From assembly GCF_021608265.1 (NCBI RefSeq), contig NZ_JAKIHP010000003.1, positions 186,001-250,000 of the forward strand: a stretch of 64,000 nucleotides of DNA, given 5' to 3'. This document shows, piece by piece, positions 50,517 to 58,714 of this stretch. Each line of letters starts with the position of its first letter. The stretch's first letter is position 1. The notes beneath the pieces were generated by a model that made no database searches, was not told the DNA's origin, and saw only the letters and a program-made list of their open reading frames with translations. Source of the DNA: Flavobacterium wongokense (GTDB lineage: Bacteria; Bacteroidota; Bacteroidia; Flavobacteriales; Flavobacteriaceae). The position numbers and the translations under genes are program-made.

Positions 50517-52925
50517 TTATTTTTTAAAGAAAGATTTTATCTTTTGTACGATTGATTTTTTTGTGCCCATATCAGCATCATAACCATAACCGTATCCATA
50601 AGCATAATTGTACTTATAGTTGTAGCCGTACGTTCCGTAACCTTTGTAGTTTGCTCCTACATTGTTAATCACATAAGCCATATTCCTTAGTTTTCCTTTG
50701 TCACTTAAGTTTACAGAGAATTCCAAGATTTTCTTAGGCGTATAATCGGCTCTTACAACATATAAGGTTGTGTCAACCAAGTGCGAAATCACAAGCGTAT
50801 CAGTTACCAATAATGTTGGCGGCGTGTCAATGATAATGAAATCGTATTCTTTTTTGGCCTCAGCGATTAGTTTTTCCAAACGTCCGTTAGACAATAACTC
50901 CGCCGGATTTGGTGGAATTGTTCCCGAAAGGATAATGTCCAAATTATTGTTATCCAGATAGTTTTTATTAACTGTATTGTGCCAGTCTACTGAAACATCA
51001 TGCAGATAGTCCTGAAGTCCCTGTTGGTTTTTCTTGGTATTCAGATAATTGTGCAATTGTGGATTCCTCATATCCGCACCAATTAGCAATACTTTTTTGT
51101 TCATTATCGAAAATGAAATCGACAGGTTCAAGGCTGTAAATGTTTTTCCTTCCCCTTTAATAGTTGAAGTAATCATGATTGTCTGTGCAATCTGTTCTTT
51201 CTGGAGTGGGAAAATGTATGTTAAGTTCGTCCTCAATATCCTGAAAGATTCACCCAGGATTGATCGGTCGTTTGTACCTGTCAATCGGTTTTCACCAGTG
51301 ATATGCGGCACTTCGGAAAGGATTATTTTGTTTCTGGTTAATTTTAAAATATCTTCTTTCGTATGCAGTTTATCATCCAATAGGAATCCAACATATAAAA
51401 TTGAGAATGGAATCAACAAACCAATCAATATTGCAGCAAGGTAATACGTTCCTTTTTTAGGTGCAACCGGACTTGAACTGGTCATGGCATAATCCACAAT
51501 TTTGATGGATGAGGAAGCAATGGCTACGTTGATTGCAGCTTCTTCCCTTTTTTGCAACAGCAATAAATACAAGGTTTCCTTGATGTTCTGCTGTCTTTCG
51601 ATTCCCCTTAAAACTTTCTCATTATTCGGGATTGCCCTAAACTTGCTGCTTGAAGTATTCTTGATATAATCATTTTTGGATAACGATACTTCGAGTTCTT
51701 TCTGATATGCTTTTATCGATGCAATTATATTGATTTTCAGGTTGGATAACTTATTGTTCAGTGCAACGATTATAGGGTTTTTAGACAAACCGCTAACGCC
51801 TTGTCTTTCGCGTTCTAAAACAACAGCATTGTATTCAGAAATGTACTGGTTGATTCCATTGTTGGTTAAACCGATATTTGCCGGCAATAATTCTAGGTTT
51901 TTATCGGTCTTAACTGTTTGCTCCAAAACTTTTGACAGCGCTATTTGCGTTTCCACCTGGAACACATCATTCGTAGCATCTACTTTTCCTTTGGTCGCCG
52001 TTACCGCATCTTCGGTAATGTAAGTCAGCTCATTGTTGCGTTTGTAATTGGCTTTGTTGGTTTCTACAGAATCCAACTGCCTTTCGATAGATTTGAACCT
52101 ATCGTTAACGAAATCAATCGTTCTTTGTGATACCAATCTGCGGTCATTCAAACCGTCAATATCGAACTGCTTGATGATTTCATTTAGGATTACTTCGGAT
52201 TTATCCCTGTTGGCACCATTTAATGAAAGTATAAGGATGTCTGAATTTTTGTTGCTGTTGGTTACACTAAGGCTGTTTGCCAAACCTGTAGCTACAGATC
52301 GCACTGAAGCATGGACAATCTGGAATTTTCTACCATTTATAGCATCAAGATTGGTTCCAACCTGTAATAACAGCTTATATGGAATTCCATTGATGTATTG
52401 TACAGAATTGAACTTATGTACGCTTGAAGAAGAACCCGAAGAAGAGCTAACTACCTTATAGCCTTTGTTGGCAATCTCAATTTCAAATGAAATGGACTTG
52501 TCATCCATCTCTGCTGAGTTATCGAGCCATTCAATCGTGAAAGGCCTCTTTTTCCAGATTTCAACATTATTCAGGTAACCAACATTATAGTATTGGTTAT
52601 TAAGGTTCAGGCTTTTGCAAACCTGTTCCATAATACGATAGGATTTGATAACCTCAATTTCATTATCAAGGTTTACCTTATTTTTCCCAAACAATGCAAC
52701 AGGGCTGTTTGGCAGGATGATGCTGTTCTTGGAATCGTCTATGATTTTGACTTTTGCCTTTGACTCGTAAACGGGAACAGTGTGGTTTAGGTAATATTTG
52801 ATAACAAAAAAACAAACCAGTGCCGAAATCAGGAAATAATGCCAGTAGCGTACGTAAAGAAAAAACTGTTCTAAAAAGTCGAAATTATTATGCTTTTCCT
52901 GCAGTTCAAGTTGTGAATTTTCCAT
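50517..52925 (-). CDS. wzc: Polysaccharide co-polymerase tyrosine autokinase (Wzc type)
   Basis: This 802-residue inner-membrane protein has an N-terminal span (about 30-50), a long periplasmic coiled-coil region, a second span (about 510-530), and a cytosolic BY-kinase domain. The kinase domain has Walker A TSTIKGEGKTFTALNLS, Walker A' VLLIGADMRNPQ and Walker B FIIIDTPPTLL. The C-terminus carries an exceptional tyrosine cluster with eleven tyrosines in about 25 residues, ending in the basic helix KKSIVQKIKSFFKK. Cycles of phosphorylation there set chain length and export. The ATG at 52925 is preferred over the TTG one codon upstream. It lies six bases after wza. Confidence 0.93.
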   Translation of the reverse strand: MENSQLELQEKHNNFDFLEQFFLYVRYWHYFLISALVCFFVIKYYLNHTVPVYESKAKVKIIDDSKNSIILPNSPVALFGKNKVNLDNEIEVIKSYRIMEQVCKSLNLNNQYYNVGYLNNVEIWKKRPFTIEWLDNSAEMDDKSISFEIEIANKGYKVVSSSSGSSSSVHKFNSVQYINGIPYKLLLQVGTNLDAINGRKFQIVHASVRSVATGLANSLSVTNSNKNSDILILSLNGANRDKSEVILNEIIKQFDIDGLNDRRLVSQRTIDFVNDRFKSIERQLDSVETNKANYKRNNELTYITEDAVTATKGKVDATNDVFQVETQIALSKVLEQTVKTDKNLELLPANIGLTNNGINQYISEYNAVVLERERQGVSGLSKNPIIVALNNKLSNLKINIIASIKAYQKELEVSLSKNDYIKNTSSSKFRAIPNNEKVLRGIERQQNIKETLYLLLLQKREEAAINVAIASSSIKIVDYAMTSSSPVAPKKGTYYLAAILIGLLIPFSILYVGFLLDDKLHTKEDILKLTRNKIILSEVPHITGENRLTGTNDRSILGESFRILRTNLTYIFPLQKEQIAQTIMITSTIKGEGKTFTALNLSISFSIMNKKVLLIGADMRNPQLHNYLNTKKNQQGLQDYLHDVSVDWHNTVNKNYLDNNNLDIILSGTIPPNPAELLSNGRLEKLIAEAKKEYDFIIIDTPPTLLVTDTLVISHLVDTTLYVVRADYTPKKILEFSVNLSDKGKLRNMAYVINNVGANYKGYGTYGYNYKYNYAYGYGYGYDADMGTKKSIVQKIKSFFKK

Positions 52926-52931
52926 CAAAAA

Positions 52932-53693
52932 TTATTTTTTAAACAATAAAACCAGCGTTGCCGCAAAAGACAAAATCCCGACAATGCTTCCGATATTACT
53001 CAAATACCCCGAAGACATTACCTTCGCTCCATTAGGATTAACGACGATTACGTCATTTTGTTTTACGTAGTAATAAGGGCTGTTGAACCAATCAGACGAA
53101 GTCAGGTCAAGTTTGACATAAGTCCGTGTTCCGTTATTCTCCCTAATCAGTAAAACATCTTTCCTTTTCCCGAAAATGGTCAAATCTCCTGCATATCCAA
53201 TAGCTTGGTTCAATGAAATATTTTGCTCCTCGAAACTATAGGTTCCTGGGTTTTTTACTTCTCCCAAAACCGTCACCTTACTGTTAATCACCCTGACATT
53301 TACATTGGCGTCTTTGATATAACCATTGTCGTTTAGCATCCCAACCAACATCTTTTGCAGGTCGTTTGTGGTTTTACCGGCAACTTTCAATGTCCCAAGT
53401 ATAGGAAAAACGATAGTTCCGTCCTGAGACACCAAATATCCCTGAACCTTAAACGTATCCAAATTGATAGAGGTTGAAGCATTAATATCCAGGTTGAATG
53501 GCTTAGCCGAATCCTGTATCAGGGCATCCACTTTTATATATAAAATGTCATTAATCTGAATTTCATTTGGCACATAATTGATAGAGGTTTGAGAACTATT
53601 TTGGATGTCCTGATAGTATATAAGGTCTTTTTTGTCAGCACACGAGCCAAGGAAAATGAGAACCGCTAAGGAAAAGAGTATTTTTTTAAACAT
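52932..53693 (-). CDS. wza: Polysaccharide export outer-membrane lipoprotein (Wza type)
   Basis: This 253-residue lipoprotein has the signal LAVLIFLGSCADKK (Cys17). A polysaccharide biosynthesis/export domain (about 40-130) and a SLBB-like domain (VTVLGEVKNPGTYSFEE) follow, with a C-terminal hydrophobic span (IVGILSFAATLVLLFKK). This short Bacteroidetes form is smaller than the E. coli Wza. It would form the outer-membrane pore for glycan export. It probably shares a transcript with wzc. Combined with the ABC exporter it makes a mixed export set. A -7-like box (53731-53738) lies just upstream. Confidence 0.88.
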   Translation of the reverse strand: MFKKILFSLAVLIFLGSCADKKDLIYYQDIQNSSQTSINYVPNEIQINDILYIKVDALIQDSAKPFNLDINASTSINLDTFKVQGYLVSQDGTIVFPILGTLKVAGKTTNDLQKMLVGMLNDNGYIKDANVNVRVINSKVTVLGEVKNPGTYSFEEQNISLNQAIGYAGDLTIFGKRKDVLLIRENNGTRTYVKLDLTSSDWFNSPYYYVKQNDVIVVNPNGAKVMSSGYLSNIGSIVGILSFAATLVLLFKK

Positions 53694-53730
53694 TATATTT
53701 CTGTGGTTAATTTAAAATTTTACTAGTGGG

Positions 53731-53738
53731 CAAATCTA
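53731..53738 (-). promoter_or_regulatory. Candidate -7 box of wza-wzc
   Basis: The minus strand reads TAGATTTG, matching TAnnTTTG, in the 96-base gap before wza. No -33 TTTG was found at the proper distance. Confidence 0.4.
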
Positions 53739-53789
53739 CAATTATTTTTTAGGTTTTCCGGATTTAAATTGATGATTCAAAACAGCTTA

Positions 53790-55739
53790 TTAATCAATAT
53801 CTAAAGTTTGATATTCAGAATTCATGCTTTTGAATTCAGGCACAATCTTCTTCATTTGGGCTACCACTTCAAGGCTTGAATATTTTTTGGTGATGGTCAC
53901 CAATTCGGCAATGGATTCCTTTACTTCTTCAAAATCATCCCAGCTGTCCTGAGCAATCATGATTTGGTTGTTGTGTGTTGGCAACGTTTTCGAAGCATCG
54001 TTGAGCAATTCTTCAAACAATTTTTCTCCAGGCCTCAAACCAATAATCTTGATATTGATATCCTTGTCGGGAATAAATCCGGCAAGGCGAATCATTTTTT
54101 TTGCCAAATCAATAATCTTAACAGGTTCACCCATATCGAAAATATAAATTTCGCCTCCATTACCCATTGCTCCGGCTTCTAGTACCAATTGACAGGCTTC
54201 AGGAATGGTCATGAAATATCGGATAATCTCGGGATGCGTAATGGTAATTGGTCCACCTTCCTGAATCTGCTTCGTAAACAAAGGAACTATCGAACCATTC
54301 GAACCCAGAACGTTTCCGAAACGTGTGGTAATGAATTTGGTTGCGTTTTTCTTGTTGGAGTTTACCAAATGATAATTCAGCGACTGTACATATTTTTCGG
54401 CAATTCGCTTGCTTGCTCCCATGACGCTGCTTGGGTTTACAGCCTTATCTGTAGAAACCATTACAAATTTTTCGACCAAATATTTCTTGGATAAATCTGC
54501 AAGGTTTTTGGTTCCGATTACATTGGTAAAAATAGCCTGTGACGGATTTTCTTCCATCAATGGTACATGTTTATAGGCAGCCGCATGATAAACAAAATCG
54601 GGTTTGTATTTTTCAAAAACCATTTCAAGTGCCGAAAGATCCTTGATGTCAGCCAAAACTGTCCTGATTTTGACCTTGTTTGAAATCTCAGAAATTTCAA
54701 GTTGCAGACTGTGCAGAGGCGATTCTGCCTGATCGAGGATAATGATTTTATACGGGCTGAAATTAATGATCTGCCTAACGATTTCACTTCCTATCGAACC
54801 AGCACCTCCGGTAATCATAATCGTTTTGCCTTTAATCTGGTCGGAAATCTTATTGTTATCGAGCACAATTGGCTTTCTTTCCAGTAAGTCCTCGATAGCA
54901 AAATTCTTTAACTGATTGGAGATTTGGTTTTGGTCTTCCCAGTCGGTAATCAACGGAACGGTGAAAACCTTAAAATTGTATTCAAGGCATTCTTCAACCA
55001 AAGCCCTTGTTTCTTCTTTAGTCAAACTTTTTTCAGCAATAATCAGTGCTTCGGCATTTACCGATTTCAAAATCACATGTATGCCTTTCCTCTGATTGAT
55101 TATGGGCAAGTTAAGGATACTCTTATTGGTTTTTGCCTGTTCAAATTTATTGACGAATGCTACCACATTGAATCGGGCTGGTTTCTCAGTTTTTAATGCA
55201 TTCGCTACCGAAATCGCATTCGCATCGGCACCATAAATCACCGCTTTTGTCAATTGATTGGTGTCGGCAACCTGAAGATAGGTTTCAAATACATTCTTGA
55301 CCAAAATCCTGAAAAGGAATAATAGCAAAAACGAAATTACATAGGTGATGAACAAGCCCGTTGACAGGAAGAACCTTTCATGCAGGATGATCTGCAAACT
55401 GTAATTAAAGACCATCAAAGTCAGGTAAGCCGCAGTTGTAGCAACCAAGAGCTTAACACCGTCAATAAAAGTGGAGTGCCTTATGATTCCGCTGTAAGTC
55501 CTGAAAAATATAAATGAGAAAGCATTGATAAGCACCACAAAACCATATTGAAAATAAGGATTAAGTGTAGGATACAGCTTTACATTCAAGCTATAAACCA
55601 TAATCTGGGTGATGACACAAGCCACCAAAACGATAAACACGTCAATTGCAAAGATGATCCATCTTGGCAGATAACCTATATTTTGAAATCGTTTGGTTGA
55701 GATAATTTTTCTCAGGAATGTAAAGACAACATCATGCAT
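53790..55739 (-). CDS. pglF: Membrane UDP-GlcNAc 4,6-dehydratase (PglF/WbpM type)
   Basis: This 649-residue protein has four N-terminal spans (to about 150), a regulatory nucleotide-binding-like domain, and a catalytic SDR domain with IMITGGAGSIGSEIVRQI. The active-site stretch VSTDKAVNPSSVMGASKR carries Met in place of the usual SDR tyrosine (MxxxK), the mark of the PglF/WbpM/FlaA1-type dehydratases. These enzymes make UDP-4-keto-6-deoxy-GlcNAc. With the PglE- and PglD-like genes upstream this gives UDP-N,N'-diacetylbacillosamine. It is the last gene of its run before the wza gap. Confidence 0.9.
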   Translation of the reverse strand: MHDVVFTFLRKIISTKRFQNIGYLPRWIIFAIDVFIVLVACVITQIMVYSLNVKLYPTLNPYFQYGFVVLINAFSFIFFRTYSGIIRHSTFIDGVKLLVATTAAYLTLMVFNYSLQIILHERFFLSTGLFITYVISFLLLFLFRILVKNVFETYLQVADTNQLTKAVIYGADANAISVANALKTEKPARFNVVAFVNKFEQAKTNKSILNLPIINQRKGIHVILKSVNAEALIIAEKSLTKEETRALVEECLEYNFKVFTVPLITDWEDQNQISNQLKNFAIEDLLERKPIVLDNNKISDQIKGKTIMITGGAGSIGSEIVRQIINFSPYKIIILDQAESPLHSLQLEISEISNKVKIRTVLADIKDLSALEMVFEKYKPDFVYHAAAYKHVPLMEENPSQAIFTNVIGTKNLADLSKKYLVEKFVMVSTDKAVNPSSVMGASKRIAEKYVQSLNYHLVNSNKKNATKFITTRFGNVLGSNGSIVPLFTKQIQEGGPITITHPEIIRYFMTIPEACQLVLEAGAMGNGGEIYIFDMGEPVKIIDLAKKMIRLAGFIPDKDINIKIIGLRPGEKLFEELLNDASKTLPTHNNQIMIAQDSWDDFEEVKESIAELVTITKKYSSLEVVAQMKKIVPEFKSMNSEYQTLDID

Positions 55740-55768
55740 ACTAAAAACCCAATTTCTACAAATTTATG

Positions 55769-56911
55769 TTAAAAAATGTTAAAAAAATTGCTTAGCGCAT
55801 CAGAAATTCTCTTTTTGTCACTTTCGGTCATGTTAGAACCTGACGGCAAGCACAATCCATTTTCAAAAAGTTGTTGACAAACTTCACCACCATAATAAGG
55901 GTATTTTTCAAATATGGGCTGCAAATGCATTGGTTTCCACAAAGGCCTGCATTCAATATTTTCTTTCTCCAAAGCCAGTCTCAAATCGGTGCTTGTCTTC
56001 CCTAAAGCATTGGAATCAATGACAATGCAGCTCAACCAATGGTTTGAAAAATAATCCGAATTGGGTTCAGTAAACACTGTAACTTCTTTTACATCCTTAA
56101 AAAAATCGACATAAAAATCATGCATACCGCGTCTCAGATTGATATGCTTTTCAAGGACTTCCATCTGGCCTCTTCCAATTCCGGCGCAAATATTACTCAG
56201 TCTATAGTTATAGCCAATTTCTGAATGTTGATAATGAGGAGCCGCATCTCGTGCCTGAGTTGCCAGGAAAACTGTTTTCTCTTTTACTGCTTTTGAATGC
56301 GAAACCAAAGCACCGCCACCTGAAGTGGTGATGATTTTATTCCCATTGAATGACAAAGCGGCAATATCTCCAAATGTCCCACAGTTCCTGCCTTTGTAAG
56401 TACTTCCTAAAGCTTCGGCGCTGTCTTCGAGAATCGGGATTTGATATTTATCGGCCACAGCCTTAATTTCATTAGCCTTAAAAGGCATACCGTATAAATG
56501 AACCGGAACAATGGCTTTTGGTTTTTTGCCTTTTGAAATCCTATCCTTTATCGCTTCTTCTAAATCAGTTGGCGACATATTCCAGGTTTCAGGTTCGCTG
56601 TCTACAAAGACCGGAGTTGCTCCAAGATACAATATCGGATTGCATGATGCCGAAAAGGTAAAACTCTGGCAGATTACTTCATCGCCAGCTTCAACTCCCA
56701 ACAAAACCAAGCCCAAATGAAGGGCTGCCGTTCCCGAGCTCAATGCGGCTATGTGTACATCATCTTTTAGAAATTGTTCCAAATCCTTTTCAAAACCGGT
56801 AACATTTGGACCCAAAGGTGCAACCCAATTGGTATCAAAAGCTTCTTTGATGTAGTGCTGTTCATTGCCTCCCATGTGTGGTGAGGAAAGCCAAATTTTT
56901 GTGTTGTTCAT
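55769..56911 (-). CDS. pglE: UDP-4-keto-6-deoxy-GlcNAc aminotransferase (PglE-like, DegT/DnrJ/EryC1)
   Basis: This 380-residue PLP enzyme has the DegT family layout: ALSSGTAALHLGLVLLGV, ILEDSAEALGS (Asp163), and the PLP lysine in LSFNGNKIITTSGGGAL (Lys192). PglE-type enzymes add the 4-amino group to the keto-sugar made by PglF, and the gene lies next to pglF here. The close resemblance is by motif and context, so a related 4-aminotransferase of another sugar pathway is possible. The product may be used both by PglD and by the formyltransferase. Confidence 0.86.
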   Translation of the reverse strand: MNNTKIWLSSPHMGGNEQHYIKEAFDTNWVAPLGPNVTGFEKDLEQFLKDDVHIAALSSGTAALHLGLVLLGVEAGDEVICQSFTFSASCNPILYLGATPVFVDSEPETWNMSPTDLEEAIKDRISKGKKPKAIVPVHLYGMPFKANEIKAVADKYQIPILEDSAEALGSTYKGRNCGTFGDIAALSFNGNKIITTSGGGALVSHSKAVKEKTVFLATQARDAAPHYQHSEIGYNYRLSNICAGIGRGQMEVLEKHINLRRGMHDFYVDFFKDVKEVTVFTEPNSDYFSNHWLSCIVIDSNALGKTSTDLRLALEKENIECRPLWKPMHLQPIFEKYPYYGGEVCQQLFENGLCLPSGSNMTESDKKRISDALSNFFNIF

Positions 56912-56914
56912 TTC

Positions 56915-57472
56915 TTAACCTTTAAAAATGGTTTTAAATATAATTTTGATGTCTGATAATAGACTCTGATTGTAATAATAATCGAGGTTCATTTTTACCT
57001 TATCCGGAAAAATTATCGTGTCATTGTAATGTAAGGCATCTTGCTGTTGTTCCAAGATTTCCTCTTCGTTATAATATTTTATCGAAGCTTCGCTGGTGAT
57101 TCCGGGCTTTAAATCCAATACTTTCCTGTTTTCTCCTTCAAGCCTGTCATAGTAACCTTCAATATCGGGTCGTGGCCCAACGATGCTCATGTCTCCTTTC
57201 AAAACATTCAAAAACTGAGGCAGTTCATCCAATTTATATTTCCTGAAAAAGTTTCCAACTTTAGTAATATTATCTGTTTTTGGATGCATCGTTTTCAGTT
57301 TGTAAATGGTAAACAGCTTTCCATATTGCCCAACTCTTTTTTGAAAAAACAGCCCGTCGGATTGCGTGTCTATCATCAAAATCAACCATGAAACGATGAT
57401 AATTGGTAACAATACAATCAATGCAATCAGTGAAACAATAATATCAAAAACTCTCTTTACGATGGCTTTCAT
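56915..57472 (-). CDS. Short phosphoglycosyl transferase (second initiating enzyme)
   Basis: This 185-residue protein has one N-terminal membrane segment (about 8-33) and a single bacterial sugar transferase domain: FFQKRVGQYGKLFTIYKLKTM, the Asp-Glu dyad in KLDELPQFLNVLKGDM and VGPRPDIEG. The C-terminal part KPGITSEASIKYYNEEEIL differs from PglC, so donor use is probably different. The start at 57472 makes an ATGA overlap with the acetyltransferase gene; the longer reading to 57613 has no family resemblance. It is one of three phosphoglycosyl transferases in the locus. Confidence 0.85.
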   Translation of the reverse strand: MKAIVKRVFDIIVSLIALIVLLPIIIVSWLILMIDTQSDGLFFQKRVGQYGKLFTIYKLKTMHPKTDNITKVGNFFRKYKLDELPQFLNVLKGDMSIVGPRPDIEGYYDRLEGENRKVLDLKPGITSEASIKYYNEEEILEQQQDALHYNDTIIFPDKVKMNLDYYYNQSLLSDIKIIFKTIFKG

Positions 57473-58101
57473 TTGATGCTTTTTGCCGGAATGCCAACCA
57501 TTACATCGGCATCTGAAACATTTGAAACCACCATTGCCTGTCCGCCAATTGTCGCATTGTCTCCAATGGTGATTCCCTGAACCGTTGAAGCGCCAATTCC
57601 CATTTCTACACAACTTCCAATTGAAGTATTTCCGCCCAGGTTCACGCCCGGAGCTAGTGATGAAAATGAATTTATGGAACAGTTGTGCCCCAAACTGCAG
57701 TTCATATTGATCACAACGAAATCTTCAATCACAGTTTCATAATTGATGGTTGTTCCCGGATAAATGATACAGCCTTTCCCAAAAGTTACCGCTTCTGAAA
57801 CCCAGGCAGCTTTCGCAATGAAATTTGGGAAATCAAAGGAAAGGTTTTGGTATTTGTCAAATAATTTCTTTTTGATATTTGGAAAAGCAATTCCCCAGAC
57901 AATCGCAATGCCTTTTCCTGAAAACTCCTGTAGTTTTTCAACAGGACCTAAGACCTGGAAACCTGCAATAACTGTATTGTGCTTTGAGATATCATCATCC
58001 AGGAAGCCAATTATTTCAAAGGATTCTGAAAACTGATTGATATTATAAGCGATGAATTTGCCAACGCTTCCGGCACCAATTATGAGTAATTTTTGCGTCA
58101 T
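57469..58101 (-). CDS. pglD: UDP-4-amino-sugar N-acetyltransferase (PglD-like)
   Basis: This 210-residue enzyme has an N-terminal nucleotide-binding part (LLIIGAGSVGKFIAYNI, GFLDDDISKH) and a hexapeptide beta-helix (CIIYPGTTINYETVIEDFVVIN, IGDNATIGGQAMVV). The catalytic His139 sits in NMNCSLGHNCSIN, as in PglD. It would transfer acetyl from acetyl-CoA to the 4-amino group made by PglE, giving UDP-N,N'-diacetylbacillosamine. It lies six bases from the PglC-like gene and overlaps the second phosphoglycosyl transferase gene by four. Confidence 0.85.
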   Translation of the reverse strand: MTQKLLIIGAGSVGKFIAYNINQFSESFEIIGFLDDDISKHNTVIAGFQVLGPVEKLQEFSGKGIAIVWGIAFPNIKKKLFDKYQNLSFDFPNFIAKAAWVSEAVTFGKGCIIYPGTTINYETVIEDFVVINMNCSLGHNCSINSFSSLAPGVNLGGNTSIGSCVEMGIGASTVQGITIGDNATIGGQAMVVSNVSDADVMVGIPAKSIK

Positions 58102-58107
58102 AGCTTC

Positions 58108-58713
58108 TTAATTATTTCCATTGAAAGGCTGCATTGGCCTGTCTAAAGTTTGGTTAACTCCTTCGGTTTTTACAACTTTTATAAAAGTCAGCCACAGGAT
58201 TTTTATATCCAGCAAAAGCGAAAGATGGTCCACATAGTAAATGTCAAAATCAAATTTTTGTTTCCAACTGATGGAATTCCTTCCGTTGACCTGTGCCCAG
58301 CCTGTAATTCCTGGACGTACATTATGGCGTCGCAACTGCTCTTCTGAATACAGTGGAATGTATTTAAACAACAGCGGTCGCGGTCCAATCAGGCTCATAT
58401 CGCCTTTCAAAACGTTGATTAATTGTGGCAATTCATCTATTGACAGCCTTCTTATGATTTTTCCGGCTTTGGTTATCCTTTGATTGTCGGGCAATAATTT
58501 TCCGTCAGCATCTTTTTCATCCGTCATAGTTTTCAGCTTGATAATCCTGAATGCTTTTTGGTTCAAACCCGGTCGTTCCTGAAAGAAAAATATCGAACCT
58601 TTATTCTGGAAACCTAGAATACAAAAAACAATAATGAGGATTGGCGAAGTAAGTATCAATACGATTATCGAAACCAAAATATCCAAAAACCTTTTCAAAA
58701 ACAATCTATACAT
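58108..58713 (-). CDS. pglC: Bacillosamine-phosphate transferase (PglC-like)
   Basis: This 201-residue monotopic phosphoglycosyl transferase has one re-entrant membrane helix (about 7-30). The family core IKLKTMTDEKDADGKLLPDN, IDELPQLINVLKGDM, IGPRPLLFKYIPLYSEEQ and RPGITGWAQVNGRNSISW closely resembles Campylobacter PglC, including the FNGNN end. PglC moves phospho-diNAcBac from UDP-diNAcBac to undecaprenyl phosphate. Together with the PglD-, PglE- and PglF-like genes it makes a complete priming module. It lies two bases from the ATP-grasp gene. Confidence 0.88.
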   Translation of the reverse strand: MYRLFLKRFLDILVSIIVLILTSPILIIVFCILGFQNKGSIFFFQERPGLNQKAFRIIKLKTMTDEKDADGKLLPDNQRITKAGKIIRRLSIDELPQLINVLKGDMSLIGPRPLLFKYIPLYSEEQLRRHNVRPGITGWAQVNGRNSISWKQKFDFDIYYVDHLSLLLDIKILWLTFIKVVKTEGVNQTLDRPMQPFNGNN

Positions 58714-58714
58714 C

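Noticed and set aside
57473..57613. A 47-residue Cys/Trp/Gly-rich extension of the short phosphoglycosyl transferase
   Set aside because: It lies wholly in another frame of the PglD-like gene and has no similarity to the family.
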